Source: Akkermansiaceae bacterium (GTDB taxonomy: Bacteria > Verrucomicrobiota > Verrucomicrobiia > Verrucomicrobiales > Akkermansiaceae). From it: a DNA stretch of 52,724 nt. The stretch covers positions 1 through 52,724 of the forward strand of contig CANLKN010000013.1 of the NCBI GenBank assembly GCA_947491475.1, written 5' to 3'. The notes under the pieces are model-generated. The model was given only the letters and a program-made list of their open reading frames with translations, was not told where the DNA came from and did no database searches. Both the position numbers and the translations under genes were made by a program. Shown piece by piece: positions 1 through 10,730 of this stretch. Positions within the stretch are counted from its first letter, which is position 1. Each line of letters begins with the position of its first letter.

Positions 1-203
1 CCACCTACCTGATAATCGCAATCCTCCACAAGCAGCTCAAGCTGCCCGGCACGCTCCACAGAACTTTGCAGCTTTTGAGCGTTCATCCGTTCGAAAAAGT
101 CACTCTAAATGAGCTACTTATGGAAACTGACCACAGAACTTTCATCAACCCTGATCCTAACCAATTGAATTTGTTTTAGTTACAACCGGACACTTGTGAT
201 GTC
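1..203 (+). mobile_element. Right end of an IS4-type insertion sequence (cut by window edge)
   Basis: The first ~200 bases hold the 3' end of a transposase gene plus a short tail before recognisable clpS sequence resumes near position 204. The left end lies outside the window, so the terminal inverted repeats and target duplication cannot be checked, and the right boundary is only inferred from where ClpS similarity starts. The element has truncated the clpS homologue that follows. Confidence 0.6.
3..179 (+). CDS. IS4-family transposase, C-terminal 58 residues
   Basis: Frame 3 is open from the window edge to a TAG at 177-179. It reads TYLIIAILHKQLKLPGTL, continues with LLSVHPFEKV and ends NQLNLF. 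This tail, with a hydrophobic strand then K-x-L-x-L, a LxxLLSV-x-x-FEK block and a terminal NQLxLF, is characteristic of IS4-family DDE transposases, whose C-terminal region follows the catalytic glutamate. The catalytic residues themselves are upstream of the window, so activity cannot be judged. Alternative: another DDE family with a similar tail, but the FEK and NQLNLF signatures make IS4 the best fit. Confidence 0.75.
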   Translation, partial: TYLIIAILHKQLKLPGTLHRTLQLLSVHPFEKVTLNELLMETDHRTFINPDPNQLNLF

Positions 204-380
204 ACTTATGTATTGATGAAAATTTTCGGCTACGATGATAAGAAAGCAGCCATTCTCATGTTGCAGGTGCACAAGCAGGGGCGCTCGATCGTCTGGAACG
301 GCCAGCGCGAGAAGGCGGAGTTCTATGTCCAGCAACTCCAGTCGCACCAATTGAAATCCTCACTGGAAAAAGCCGAGTGA
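204..380 (+). pseudogene. clpS: clpS remnant, 5' end removed by the IS
   Basis: The open frame after the transposase stop reads VLMKIFGYDDKKA, then ILMLQVHKQGRSIVWNGQ and REKAEFYVQQL, and ends at a TGA at 378-380. This matches the second half of ClpS, the adaptor that delivers N-degron substrates to ClpAP: the L-x-V-H-x-x-G segment and the following helix and strand are in the right order. About 35-40 N-terminal residues are missing, including the part that docks on ClpA and half of the N-degron pocket, so the product is unlikely to work. Its stop codon overlaps the GTG start of the next gene, an arrangement seen for intact clpS-DUF2017 pairs. An ATG at 216 could still initiate a 54-residue fragment. 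Confidence 0.72.
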
Positions 381-850
381 AAATCCTGCCCACATTGGAA
401 GGCGGCCTGCGCATCGATGCCGAGGATCCGGGCGATTGGACCTTGCTGCAAGGCATCACCCACGATGCGATTTCCTGCGATAAAAAACTCGCCGCGCGCC
501 TCGGAAATCTCATCACCGATGAAGACGTGGCTCCCGATTGGCAGGAATACGTGGTGCCCGATCTTGAAGAGGCGTTCCATGCGGACCTCACTCATATCGC
601 ATCCGCCATCGCCTCCGCGCACGTCGAATGCGGCGGTGGTCCCGGCCCGCTTTGGATCACCACCGAGGATGCGGGGCAATGGTATAGCGCCCTCAACCAG
701 GCGCGGCTCGCGCTGGAGGAAATCCACCACTTCGGGCCAGCGGAAAGCCTGCAACCCGCGGATCTGCCCCCCCCGAGCCGCAATGCCTTCCTCAGATCCC
801 AATTCTACTGCGCCATACAAAGCCTGTTGCTTGAGTATGTGATGCGTTGA
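377..850 (+). CDS. DUF2017-family protein encoded after clpS
   Basis: The 157-residue product starts with GTG at 377, overlapping the clpS stop by three bases. It begins MKILPTLEGGLRID and is mostly helical and acidic, with a conserved-looking WYSALNQARLALEE segment around residues 95-110. DUF2017 proteins are typically found directly downstream of clpS in Actinobacteria, and the size and position fit. Function is unknown; translational coupling with clpS suggests a link to Clp proteolysis. With clpS truncated by the IS, expression now probably depends on a promoter in the IS or the clpS remnant. No signal peptide or membrane segment is visible. Confidence 0.6.
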   Translation: MKILPTLEGGLRIDAEDPGDWTLLQGITHDAISCDKKLAARLGNLITDEDVAPDWQEYVVPDLEEAFHADLTHIASAIASAHVECGGGPGPLWITTEDAGQWYSALNQARLALEEIHHFGPAESLQPADLPPPSRNAFLRSQFYCAIQSLLLEYVMR

Positions 851-908
851 GCACTGCAGTGGTTTTCTTTCGGTTGCAATGCGGGCCATGGTTCTTATGA
901 TTCCCGCG

Positions 909-1367
909 ATGCAGACATTTTTTCGCGCCATTTCCTTGTTTCTCGTGGTTCTCTTCGCCAGTTGCGCCAGCAACACACGCACACCATTCAGTCCTGAATC
1001 AGGCCCGCCGACGGTTGGCATGCCGGCCGCGCTTTCCGAGCGCGAGCGATTGTTCGTTCCCGATCTTGAGAGGGCCTTGCGCGACCACGGACTGGTCACA
1101 GTGCGCGATGGTGCAGGCGACATGCAGTTGGAATTCGTGATGGATGCCGGCCCGATCAACACCGACACCCACATCGCTCTCACCGAGAAGCGCCGCACCC
1201 TCGCTCAAGGAAAAGGGCGCGCCTCCGGCCTGCCGTTGATCGGCCGCTCGCGCGTCGCGGAAAATTCCTTCTCCCGCGCATTCGAGGAATTTCAAAGCGA
1301 ATTGAGCGATTCCAGCAACCGCCGCGGGTGGTCAAGCGCCAGCGGCTCCCAAAATGGCATCTATTAA
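909..1367 (+). CDS. Small putative lipoprotein
   Basis: The 152-residue product has an N-terminal stretch MQTFFRAISLFLVVLFASC, a short positive region and a hydrophobic core followed by a lipobox-like FASC (F at -3 is unusual but tolerated). The start at 909 is preferred over ATGs at 879 and 888 because it gives a normal-length signal peptide. The mature part resembles small Verrucomicrobial lipoproteins with a DMQLEFVMDAG strand around residue 80 and a polar C-terminus (RRGWSSASGSQNG). No family was recognised. It stands alone between the DUF2017 gene and the oxidoreductase on the same strand. Confidence 0.6.
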   Translation: MQTFFRAISLFLVVLFASCASNTRTPFSPESGPPTVGMPAALSERERLFVPDLERALRDHGLVTVRDGAGDMQLEFVMDAGPINTDTHIALTEKRRTLAQGKGRASGLPLIGRSRVAENSFSRAFEEFQSELSDSSNRRGWSSASGSQNGIY

Positions 1368-1403
1368 GAAACGCTGCCTGGATCAGCCTCGACTCAAAAA
1401 ACA

Positions 1404-2687
1404 ATGAATCCTTCTAAACCCTCATTCACACGCCGGCAGATTCTCAAGGGCGGCCTCGCCACGGCATTTGCCTCATCTGCGCCGATGATTCTTTCATCGC
1501 GCGTCCTCGGTAGGGCTGGCAATGTCGGACCTAACAGCCGCATCAATATCGGAATCGTCGGCAACGGCCTGATCTCCGGCGGCCACCGCGGATTCTGCCT
1601 GACCCAACCGTCCACCCAGGTGGTCGCGCTGTGCGATGTGAACCGCCAAGTGCTCGAAAAAGCGATGGCCGAGGCCAAGGAAAAAGGCGCAGCCTGCGAT
1701 GGCTACAATGACCACCGCGAGCTCTGCGCACGACCGGATGTGGATGCCGTGATGGTTTGCACTCCGGACCACTGGCACGCGGCGATTTCCATCGATGCCA
1801 TGCGCCACGGCAAGGACGTCTATGTCGAGAAACCCATGACTCTCACCGTGGATGAAGGCAAGGCGATGCGGGCGGCCGCGGCCCGTTATGGCAGCATCCT
1901 GCAGGTCGGCTCACAGCAGCGGTCCGATGCCGCCTTCCGCAGAGCCGCAGAATTGGTGCGCAATAGCTACATCGGCAAGGTCCACACCATTGCCTGCGTC
2001 CTGGGCGAGTTCGAGCCGGGAGCGCAGTTTCCCGAACAACCTGTGCCGGAATATCTCGACTACGACCGCTGGCTCGGTCCCGCACCTTGGGAATCCTATC
2101 ATCCGGATCGAGTCAAAAGCAATTATGGTGGCGGCTGGCGAAAGTTCTGGGATTACGGTTCGCGCAAAAACGGCGACTGGGGCGCACATCACTTCGATAT
2201 CGTCCAGTGGGCACTCGGCATGGATGATTCCGGCCCGGTTCGCTTCGTTCCCAAAGGCTACGGCGGCGCGCCATGCCAACATCATTTCTATGCCGACGGC
2301 ACCAAGGTGGTGCGCGACGGCGGCACCCGGGGCCACATGATCCGCTTCATCGGCGAAGAAGGCGAAGTGCTCGTTTCACGCGGTGGCAAGCTGGAAACCA
2401 CGCCTCCAGGCCTCAACAATCTGGTCTTCAAATCCGGCGATGTGCGCCTTTACGAATCACGCGACCACCGCCAGAACTGGCTGCAGGGCATCCGCACGCG
2501 CTGCCAACCGATCTGCAACGTCGAGATCGGCCACCGCACCGCCACCCTCTGCCACCTCAGTAGCATCGCCGAGCGCCTCGGCCGCCCAGTCCGCTGGGAC
2601 CCGCAGGCCGAGCAAGTCATCGGCGACCCCGCCGCCTCACGCATGTGCGACCGGCCTCGCCGCGCACCCTACAGCCTGCCAGGTTGA
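1404..2687 (+). CDS. Gfo/Idh/MocA-family oxidoreductase with Tat signal
   Basis: The 427-residue product starts with a twin-arginine signal (FTRRQILKGG, residues 8-17) and a hydrophobic stretch ending near SSRVLG. An N-terminal Rossmann fold carries IGIVGNGLISGGHRG (residues 49-63). The family's EKP motif is at 142-144, where the lysine serves in catalysis and nicotinamide binding. A C-terminal domain contains GDWGAHHFDIVQWALG, the histidine-containing block typical of Verrucomicrobial and Planctomycete secreted members. The family carries out NAD(P)-dependent oxidation or reduction of sugars and related polyols; the substrate cannot be read from sequence. The Tat signal implies the enzyme folds with cofactor in the cytoplasm and acts in the periplasm. 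The downstream HEAT protein is only 24 bp away and also exported. Confidence 0.9.
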   Translation: MNPSKPSFTRRQILKGGLATAFASSAPMILSSRVLGRAGNVGPNSRINIGIVGNGLISGGHRGFCLTQPSTQVVALCDVNRQVLEKAMAEAKEKGAACDGYNDHRELCARPDVDAVMVCTPDHWHAAISIDAMRHGKDVYVEKPMTLTVDEGKAMRAAAARYGSILQVGSQQRSDAAFRRAAELVRNSYIGKVHTIACVLGEFEPGAQFPEQPVPEYLDYDRWLGPAPWESYHPDRVKSNYGGGWRKFWDYGSRKNGDWGAHHFDIVQWALGMDDSGPVRFVPKGYGGAPCQHHFYADGTKVVRDGGTRGHMIRFIGEEGEVLVSRGGKLETTPPGLNNLVFKSGDVRLYESRDHRQNWLQGIRTRCQPICNVEIGHRTATLCHLSSIAERLGRPVRWDPQAEQVIGDPAASRMCDRPRRAPYSLPG

Positions 2688-2711
2688 ACTTTTTGTTAGA
2701 TGATACCTCCC

Positions 2712-4166
2712 ATGAAACTTTTGACCATTCTGTTCATTCCTCTGCTGCTGGCAATGCCTTGCGCCGCGCTCGACCAAGCCGCCGTGACCACGGTTGCCGC
2801 CAGGTTCGCCAGCGAGTCGTATGACGATCAATTCAAAGCCCGCGCCGAGCTCGACGCATTGGTGGACACCGCCACCCTGCCGGACCGTGGCGACTTCGCC
2901 GCCGCCACGCGCACACTCTGCGCTGTGCTCAACGATGCCACCACCACCCGCGAGGCGAAAAAATACCTGCTGCGCGCCATGCGCCGCATCGTCACCGAAG
3001 ATGCCGTGGAAACCCTTACTTCGATTCTGAAGGGCGGCGACGCCATGCTCGCCGAGGAAGCCCGCCAGGTGCTCGAAGCGATCCCCTCCCCCGCCGCCAG
3101 TGCCGTGCTTGCCGAGGCTCTGCGCGCTGCCATCGATTTCCGCGCCAAAGCCGGTTTTGCCGACTCGCTCGCCCTGCAAGGCAGCGATGCCGCCATTGCG
3201 CCGCTTGCAGAGCTCCTGCAAGACCCCGACCCGCAACACGCCCGCATCGCAGCCGCCGCACTGGCCAAGCTCGGTGCCCGCGCCGTCGCACCCTTGAAGG
3301 AAGCGCTGGCTGGCGGCAAACTGCCTGCCGCAGCCGTGCCCGAGGTCGGGCGCGCCCTGCTAATTGCCAGCAGCGGTGATCCAAAAACCGCGGCAAAAAT
3401 TTTCCACGGCACTCAGGATTCCGTGCTCAAAACCGCCGCCTTTCTCAGCGCCACCGCCGGTGCTGAAAATCACGACGAGTTGATCGCCACCGCCGCGCGG
3501 AGCGAATCCGCCGCACTGCGCCACACCGCCTTGGCTCGCGGATTGGAGCAAAACAGCCCCGCCATCACCGGCACACTTGCCCAAGGGTTCGCCCAAATGC
3601 CTGCCGACGACCGACTGGTGGTGCTTGGCCACCTGCACTACTTCAAGGATGCGGCGGTTGCGGAAAAAATCGCACTTTCCGCGCTGGTGGCGGAATCCGT
3701 GGACGAGCGCATCGCCGCCCTTGCCGCTCTTGGCCGCATGCCCACCGCGGGTGCCATCCATGCCGCACTCGGTGCCTTATCAGCCCGCGAGCCGCGCATC
3801 AACCAGGCAGCCGCCATCGCACTGGCCGCCAATGCTTATCCAGAGGCCGATTCCGTCCTGCTTGCCAATCTCAAAGACGGCTCCGGTGATGCGCGGCTCG
3901 CCGCCATCAAGGCTGCTCCCATCCGGGCGATCCCGGGCGGCAATGCCATTCTGATCGAAATCCTCGCCGGCTCCGATGAAGAAGCCGCGCGCGAGGCACT
4001 CAAATCACTGTATTTCACCGCTTCCATCGACGACCTCCGCACTCTCTGCGCCAAGGCCACCACCACCGAGGAACCCCAGCGCAAGTCCCTTGTCGCCGCC
4101 TGCACCCGCATCGCCGGCCGCCTCGGCAGCGAGGAAGCCATGACATTGATCAAGCCGCTGCAGTGA
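2712..4166 (+). CDS. Exported HEAT-repeat protein
   Basis: The 484-residue product has signal peptide MKLLTILFIPLLLAMPCAAL followed almost entirely by paired helices rich in Ala, Leu, Asp and Glu. Repeating units such as AIAPLAELLQDPDPQHARIA and AAALAKLGARAVAPLKEAL are typical HEAT or PBS-lyase-type repeats. The start at 2712 is chosen because the upstream ATG at 2700 only adds MIPP before the signal. Such repeats make solenoid scaffolds for protein-protein contacts; no catalytic domain is visible. It follows the Tat oxidoreductase on the same strand and ends convergently with recA, 13 bp apart. Confidence 0.85.
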   Translation: MKLLTILFIPLLLAMPCAALDQAAVTTVAARFASESYDDQFKARAELDALVDTATLPDRGDFAAATRTLCAVLNDATTTREAKKYLLRAMRRIVTEDAVETLTSILKGGDAMLAEEARQVLEAIPSPAASAVLAEALRAAIDFRAKAGFADSLALQGSDAAIAPLAELLQDPDPQHARIAAAALAKLGARAVAPLKEALAGGKLPAAAVPEVGRALLIASSGDPKTAAKIFHGTQDSVLKTAAFLSATAGAENHDELIATAARSESAALRHTALARGLEQNSPAITGTLAQGFAQMPADDRLVVLGHLHYFKDAAVAEKIALSALVAESVDERIAALAALGRMPTAGAIHAALGALSAREPRINQAAAIALAANAYPEADSVLLANLKDGSGDARLAAIKAAPIRAIPGGNAILIEILAGSDEEAAREALKSLYFTASIDDLRTLCAKATTTEEPQRKSLVAACTRIAGRLGSEEAMTLIKPLQ

Positions 4167-4179
4167 GAAAACGGGCGGG

Positions 4180-5223
<1,044 letters not shown>

Positions 5224-5286
5224 GGGTGTGTGGGGTTGGGATGCACGGGATATGGCCCGGCAAGCGGGGCAGCGCAAGAAAAAAGA

Positions 5287-5300
5287 TGTTCACTCGAACA
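5287..5300. promoter_or_regulatory. LexA box (SOS operator) of recA
   Basis: TGTTCACTCGAACA is a perfect TGTTC-N4-GAACA palindrome in the 100-bp gap between recA and the upstream gene on the same strand. This is the consensus reported for LexA in Verrucomicrobia and tested on the Verrucomicrobium spinosum recA promoter. It differs from the E. coli (CTG-N10-CAG) and Bacillus (GAAC-N4-GTTC) boxes, so it is also a phylum marker for the window. Confidence 0.9.
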
Positions 5301-5323
5301 AAAATCTGCCAAGTGTCTGGAAA

Positions 5324-6187
5324 TCAGCGGAAACTGATCGCAAGGCGGGCACTGCCATCAGGGTCCTTGGTCGGAACTGGAGTCCATGCGACCTCGAAGC
5401 CTTGGTAGAGTGGAGCGGATTTGGAGTTGGAAAGGGTCATTGCGGTGCCGGGTGAGGCGGTGAGCATGAGCTTGCGGCCGCGGAAGGTCTCGCTCTGCAA
5501 TTCCAACTCGGTGATGTCCGGTTTGTTGATTTCCCCGGAGCCGGCATCGACCGGTTCGGACAAGGGTAGTCTGAGCGCCGAACCGTCGCTGCGTTTGAGT
5601 GAGAGCCGGTCGCCCCGGAGTTTGTCGGCGAGTGCCTTTTCCTCACGGCGTTTTTCCCGTTCGCTGAGATCGGCCCCGGATTTGCGCGCGGTTGGTTGGA
5701 GCTTGGGGATTTTCACGGAAATCACGAACTTGAGCGGATTCTTGAGGTTTCCGGGATCCAGCAGGCGACCGCCTAGATAGATGATTCCGCGGTTTTGCTC
5801 GACGGTGACCTCAAAGGTGGCGTTGCCAGAGACCTTGCCACGATAGGTGACTTTTTCGAGTTTCTCGGTGGCGGAATCGGTGGTTTCGAGCGAGTCGGCA
5901 ATCAGGCGTTTGGCGACGGTTTTTCCACTGGTTTGGGTTTCCAACACAGTGGGCTCGATGTGGATGACATAACTATCGGCGATGGAGGAACCGGACACGA
6001 CTGGCTTGAGATGCAGTTCTCCCATCGTGGAGACGCCGATTTGGCAACGGTTGCTGGTGTGTGCGGCGAAATAGCCGATCCATGGTTGTTTATCGATGCT
6101 TGGGAGCTGTGCTTGAAGCGGCTGCAAGCCGGTGGCTGAGAGGATGAAGGAGACGATGAATGCGCTAAGGCGGAATTGCCATTTCAT
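5324..6187 (-). CDS. Secreted protein of unknown function, paralogue A
   Basis: The 287-residue product has an N-terminal signal peptide (FRLSAFIVSFILSATGLQPL then AQAQ-like cleavage at QAQ). The mature part is beta-rich with a central charged helix (SEREKRREEKALADKL). It aligns by eye along its length with the next gene: LPSIDKQPW/LPTLESEQW near the start, FEVTVEQNRGIIYLGGR/FEVTVEESRGIFLLGGR in the middle and SARLAISFR/EARLAVSVR at the end. No known domain was recognised. It lies immediately upstream of recA on the same strand, but the recA LexA box and promoter sit between them. Confidence 0.75.
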   Translation of the reverse strand: MKWQFRLSAFIVSFILSATGLQPLQAQLPSIDKQPWIGYFAAHTSNRCQIGVSTMGELHLKPVVSGSSIADSYVIHIEPTVLETQTSGKTVAKRLIADSLETTDSATEKLEKVTYRGKVSGNATFEVTVEQNRGIIYLGGRLLDPGNLKNPLKFVISVKIPKLQPTARKSGADLSEREKRREEKALADKLRGDRLSLKRSDGSALRLPLSEPVDAGSGEINKPDITELELQSETFRGRKLMLTASPGTAMTLSNSKSAPLYQGFEVAWTPVPTKDPDGSARLAISFR

Positions 6188-6274
6188 GCAGCGAAAGATG
6201 CCGGAGGTGCTGCCGGATGCCAGCGGAAAAACGGGCCCGGCGGATGACGCGCGAGTATGCCAAGCCGCGCCGGC

Positions 6275-7147
6275 CTATCGCACGCTCACGGCGAGGCGGG
6301 CTTCGCTTTTGGGATCCTTGGCGGGGTCTTGCGACCAGAGGATCGCGAAGCCGCTATTGAGCGCGGCCGCCTCGGGGGATCTGCCAACCAGTTTCATCGA
6401 GGAATTCGGAGCTGCGGTGAACTGGAACTTGTGTTCCTCAAAGGCCACGGCCTCGATCTCGAACTCGGCGATGCCCGGGCCATTGATTTCTTTGGAGGAA
6501 ATTTCGATTTTATCGTTGAGCGATTGCCTTGTCTTCGTGCCATCGGTCCATTTCCACGAAGCTCGGTCGCCAGTGGTTTTTTTCTCAAAGGCTTTTAGGA
6601 GTTTCTTCTTCTCGCGCTCGTTTTCGGTTTCTTCGATCTTCTTCACTTCGTTGGTATAAAGATCGGGCATGCGGATGACGAAGGAAAATGCAACCGGGTT
6701 TTTGGTGACTGCAGGATCGGTCACGCGGCCACCGAGCAAAAAAATACCGCGCGATTCCTCGACGGTGACCTCAAAGGGAATGCCGGATTTGGTCTTGGCG
6801 CGGAAAGTGGTTTTCTCAAGCTTATCGGTGGTGGGGTCGGTGGTTTCGAGCGTCTCGGGTTCGTGATCCCGGAATGCGGGAGTTCCATTCGGCAGGGTTT
6901 CGACAATGATCGGTACGATTTCATAGGGCCGATTGCCAATCGGCGAGCCGCTGCGGTCGAGCAGTTTGATTTCGATTCCACCTTGGGAAGACACGCCTAA
7001 CTGGAAGCGCTTGTTGCTTTGGCCTGCAAAAAAACCGCGCCATTGCTCGCTTTCGAGCGTGGGCAGTTGGGCGTGGGCCGGAAACAACGCCGAGGCGGCG
7101 AGAAGGAGCGAGGAAAAGGCACCAATGATCGATCCATAATTTCTCAT
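6275..7147 (-). CDS. Secreted protein of unknown function, paralogue B
   Basis: The 290-residue product has signal peptide SSLLLAASALFPAHA. It is a tandem paralogue of the 5324-6187 gene, sharing the WxGFFA start, the LETTDPTTDKLEKTTFRAK segment, FEVTVEESRGI, a charged helix (NEREKKKLLKAFEKK) and the terminal beta strand. The ~45 bases upstream of the two starts are also similar (GAAAGATGCCG then a GGATGC-AG-GGAAAA pattern), so the duplication included the leader. Function unknown; probably periplasmic or outer-surface. Confidence 0.75.
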   Translation of the reverse strand: MRNYGSIIGAFSSLLLAASALFPAHAQLPTLESEQWRGFFAGQSNKRFQLGVSSQGGIEIKLLDRSGSPIGNRPYEIVPIIVETLPNGTPAFRDHEPETLETTDPTTDKLEKTTFRAKTKSGIPFEVTVEESRGIFLLGGRVTDPAVTKNPVAFSFVIRMPDLYTNEVKKIEETENEREKKKLLKAFEKKTTGDRASWKWTDGTKTRQSLNDKIEISSKEINGPGIAEFEIEAVAFEEHKFQFTAAPNSSMKLVGRSPEAAALNSGFAILWSQDPAKDPKSEARLAVSVR

Positions 7148-7209
7148 GCCGGGAAAGATGCCGAGCCCCCCGGCGGATGCGAGTGGAAAATCCGCGAGGC
7201 TGGCGATTC

Positions 7210-8289
7210 TTACAGATAGGCCGACAAGCCATCGACCGTCTCCTGATCGAGCCGCCGGACCAACGCGATGACCAGCGAGACCATGTGCAGGTGATCGTTG
7301 ACGTCGATCATGGCGTTGTGCGAGTGGATGTAGCGGGCCGGCACACCGAGCACGATGCTGGGAATGCCATGGTTGGCGAGGTGGAACGAGCCGGCATCAG
7401 TGCCACCGCTGCGGCGCACGGTCACCTGATGCGGGATGCCTGCGTCACGGGCGGTGTCGATGGCCAACCGTGCCAGCCGAGGATTGGCGATGGCGGTGGG
7501 GTCGAACATGCGGATCTGCACGCCACCGCCGAGCCGGCCCTGGCTTTCCGCACGGGAAAACCCGGGCGCATCATCGGCCGGCGGGCCTTCAAGGACGATT
7601 GCCACATCGGGCATTGCGAAGTTGGCCGCAGTTTTAGCTCCGCGCAGGCCGACTTCCTCCTGCACGGTGCCGCAGAGGATCAGGCGGTTCGGGTGCATCG
7701 ACTGGGTGAGGATTTGCCCTGCCTGAATGACCCCGGCCATGCCCACCCGGTTGTCGAAGGCTTTGGCCATGAAATAATCCTCACGCGCCATCGGCGTGAA
7801 GGCGGAGCAAGGCGCGATCGGATCGCCCAGAGATATGCCGAGTTCATCGACTGCCTGGCGGCGGTTTTCCGCACCGACATCGATGAACATCTGGTCGATG
7901 TGCATGACTTGCCGACGCTGGTTATCGGGCAGGAAATGCGGCGGACGGGAAGCGATCACACCGAGGATTTTGTTGCCGCTGCGGGTGAGGATTTCAACGC
8001 GTTGGGCAAGCAGGTTGTGTTCCCACCAACCGCCCACGGCAACGAACTGGATGAAGCCGTCCGGCGTGATGTTTTGCACCAGAAACCCGACCTCATCCAT
8101 GTGGCCGGCCACCATCACCCGCGGGCCATCACTGCCGGTTTCGCAGAAGACCGAGCCATTGCGGTCGGTAGCGAGTTCACCGCACTCGGCGAGTTCATCC
8201 ACGAAAATAGCGCGGACTTCATCTTCATGGCCGGGCACCGAGTGGGCCTCGGTCAATTCCTGCAACAGCGAAACAGCCGTGTCTCTCAT
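7210..8289 (-). CDS. M42-family metallo-aminopeptidase
   Basis: The 359-residue product has the M42 (glutamyl aminopeptidase/PepA/FrvX) motif set: VAGHMDEVGF with the first metal ligand, AFDNRVG containing the bridging Asp, QEEVGLRGA with the catalytic Glu pair, and an HSH near the C-terminus (RYIHSHNAM). These enzymes are cytosolic dodecameric peptidases with two metal ions that trim peptides from the N-terminus. Length and motif order are normal. It follows the groEL terminator on the same strand and precedes the two secreted paralogues. Confidence 0.93.
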   Translation of the reverse strand: MRDTAVSLLQELTEAHSVPGHEDEVRAIFVDELAECGELATDRNGSVFCETGSDGPRVMVAGHMDEVGFLVQNITPDGFIQFVAVGGWWEHNLLAQRVEILTRSGNKILGVIASRPPHFLPDNQRRQVMHIDQMFIDVGAENRRQAVDELGISLGDPIAPCSAFTPMAREDYFMAKAFDNRVGMAGVIQAGQILTQSMHPNRLILCGTVQEEVGLRGAKTAANFAMPDVAIVLEGPPADDAPGFSRAESQGRLGGGVQIRMFDPTAIANPRLARLAIDTARDAGIPHQVTVRRSGGTDAGSFHLANHGIPSIVLGVPARYIHSHNAMIDVNDHLHMVSLVIALVRRLDQETVDGLSAYL

Positions 8290-8435
8290 GCGCCGGAGAA
8301 TGCACGCCTAGGCCGACTGATCCAAGCGCCAAGTTGTTGGAGGAAGGAGGAAACGTGCGGCTCGGAAGGCACGGATTTCCTGATTCGGCACGGGTATGGC
8401 TTCGAGAACCATGAAACAACCGGGGCTCCAAACGA

Positions 8436-8469
8436 AAAAAGCCGGGCAGGTTTCCCCGCCCGGCTTTTT
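8436..8469 (-). terminator. Rho-independent terminator of groEL
   Basis: GCCGGGC (8441-8447) pairs with GCCCGGC (8458-8464), extended by AAAAA/TTTTT on the outside and two more G-C pairs inside. On the minus strand the stem is followed by a run of six T, placing it 41 bases after the groEL stop codon. The A/T flanks make it nearly symmetric, so it could work in both directions. Confidence 0.85.
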
Positions 8470-8476
8470 GTTAGCT

Positions 8477-8500
8477 GTAGCGTCGGTCTATGACCGTCGC
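8477..8500 (+). repeat. REP-like hairpin, GTAGCG/TCTATGA type
   Basis: GTAGCG followed by CGGTC-TAT-GACCG, with an outer arm GCG/CGC and one T-T mismatch: eight of nine pairs around a TAT tri-loop. It has the same framework as the element at 29322-29345, where the stem letters differ but still pair. It lies between the groEL stop and its terminator. Confidence 0.55.
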
Positions 8501-8509
8501 ATGATCGGT

Positions 8510-10280
<1,771 letters not shown>

Positions 10281-10293
10281 CCGCCGCAGGCGG

Positions 10294-10584
10294 TCAGCCG
10301 ACGATGCCGAGGATGTCGGATTCGTTGATGATGAGGACTTCCTGTCCGTCGAGTTTGACTTCGGTGCCGCCGTATTTGGAGATGAGCACCTTGTCGCCGA
10401 CTTTCACGGAGAACTCGATGGTCTTGCCATTGTCATCCTTGCCGCCGGTTCCGAGGCTGAGGACTTCGGCTTCCTGGGGTTTTTCCTTGGCGGTGTCCGG
10501 AAGGACGATGCCGCCGGCGCTGATTGCATCGGCTTCGATGCGCTTGACGAGGACACGTTGTCCGAGTGGTTTGATGTTAGCCAT
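10294..10584 (-). CDS. groS: Co-chaperonin GroES (10 kDa)
   Basis: The 96-residue product starts [19 protein letters not shown]; in-frame codons further upstream (to 10707) come from repeat DNA and are discarded. It has the mobile-loop region [21 protein letters not shown] (residues ~17-37, with the GGIVLP that contacts GroEL), followed by the beta-barrel with [20 protein letters not shown]. It caps the GroEL chamber. No CIRCE element is visible upstream; the leader contains a run of TTTGG units (10595-10620). Confidence 0.98.
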   Translation of the reverse strand: MANIKPLGQRVLVKRIEADAISAGGIVLPDTAKEKPQEAEVLSLGTGGKDDNGKTIEFSVKVGDKVLISKYGGTEVKLDGQEVLIINESDILGIVG

Positions 10585-10624
10585 ATTGTTGTTTTGGTTT
10601 GGTTTGGTTTGGTTTGGTTGTTGG

Positions 10625-10730
10625 TGAGAGAGACAGAAGATTTGGAGACAGAAGACAGAAGAAAAGAGAGTGAGATGCTGTGGCATTCTCTTTTCTTCTG
10701 TCTTCAAGTCTTGTGTCTTCTGTCTTCGAG
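10625..10730. repeat. Inverted heptamer arrays (GTCTTCN) forming a 19-bp hairpin
   Basis: On the plus strand, positions 10700-10728 read as units GTCTTCAA, GTCTTGT, GTCTTCT, GTCTTCG. The inverse units (CAGAAGA, GGAGACA, GAAGACA) fill 10631-10657. The arms 10651-10669 and 10687-10705 are perfectly complementary over 19 bp around a 17-nt loop. It lies between the fic stop codon (10704) and groES and supplies the last codons of fic. There is no T-tract, so it is not a standard terminator, although it could attenuate read-through from fic into groES. Confidence 0.7.

Noticed and set aside
10585-10700. CIRCE operator before groES
   Set aside because: No TTAGCACTC-N9-GAGTGCTAA or close variant; the region is TTTGG and GTCTTC repeats.
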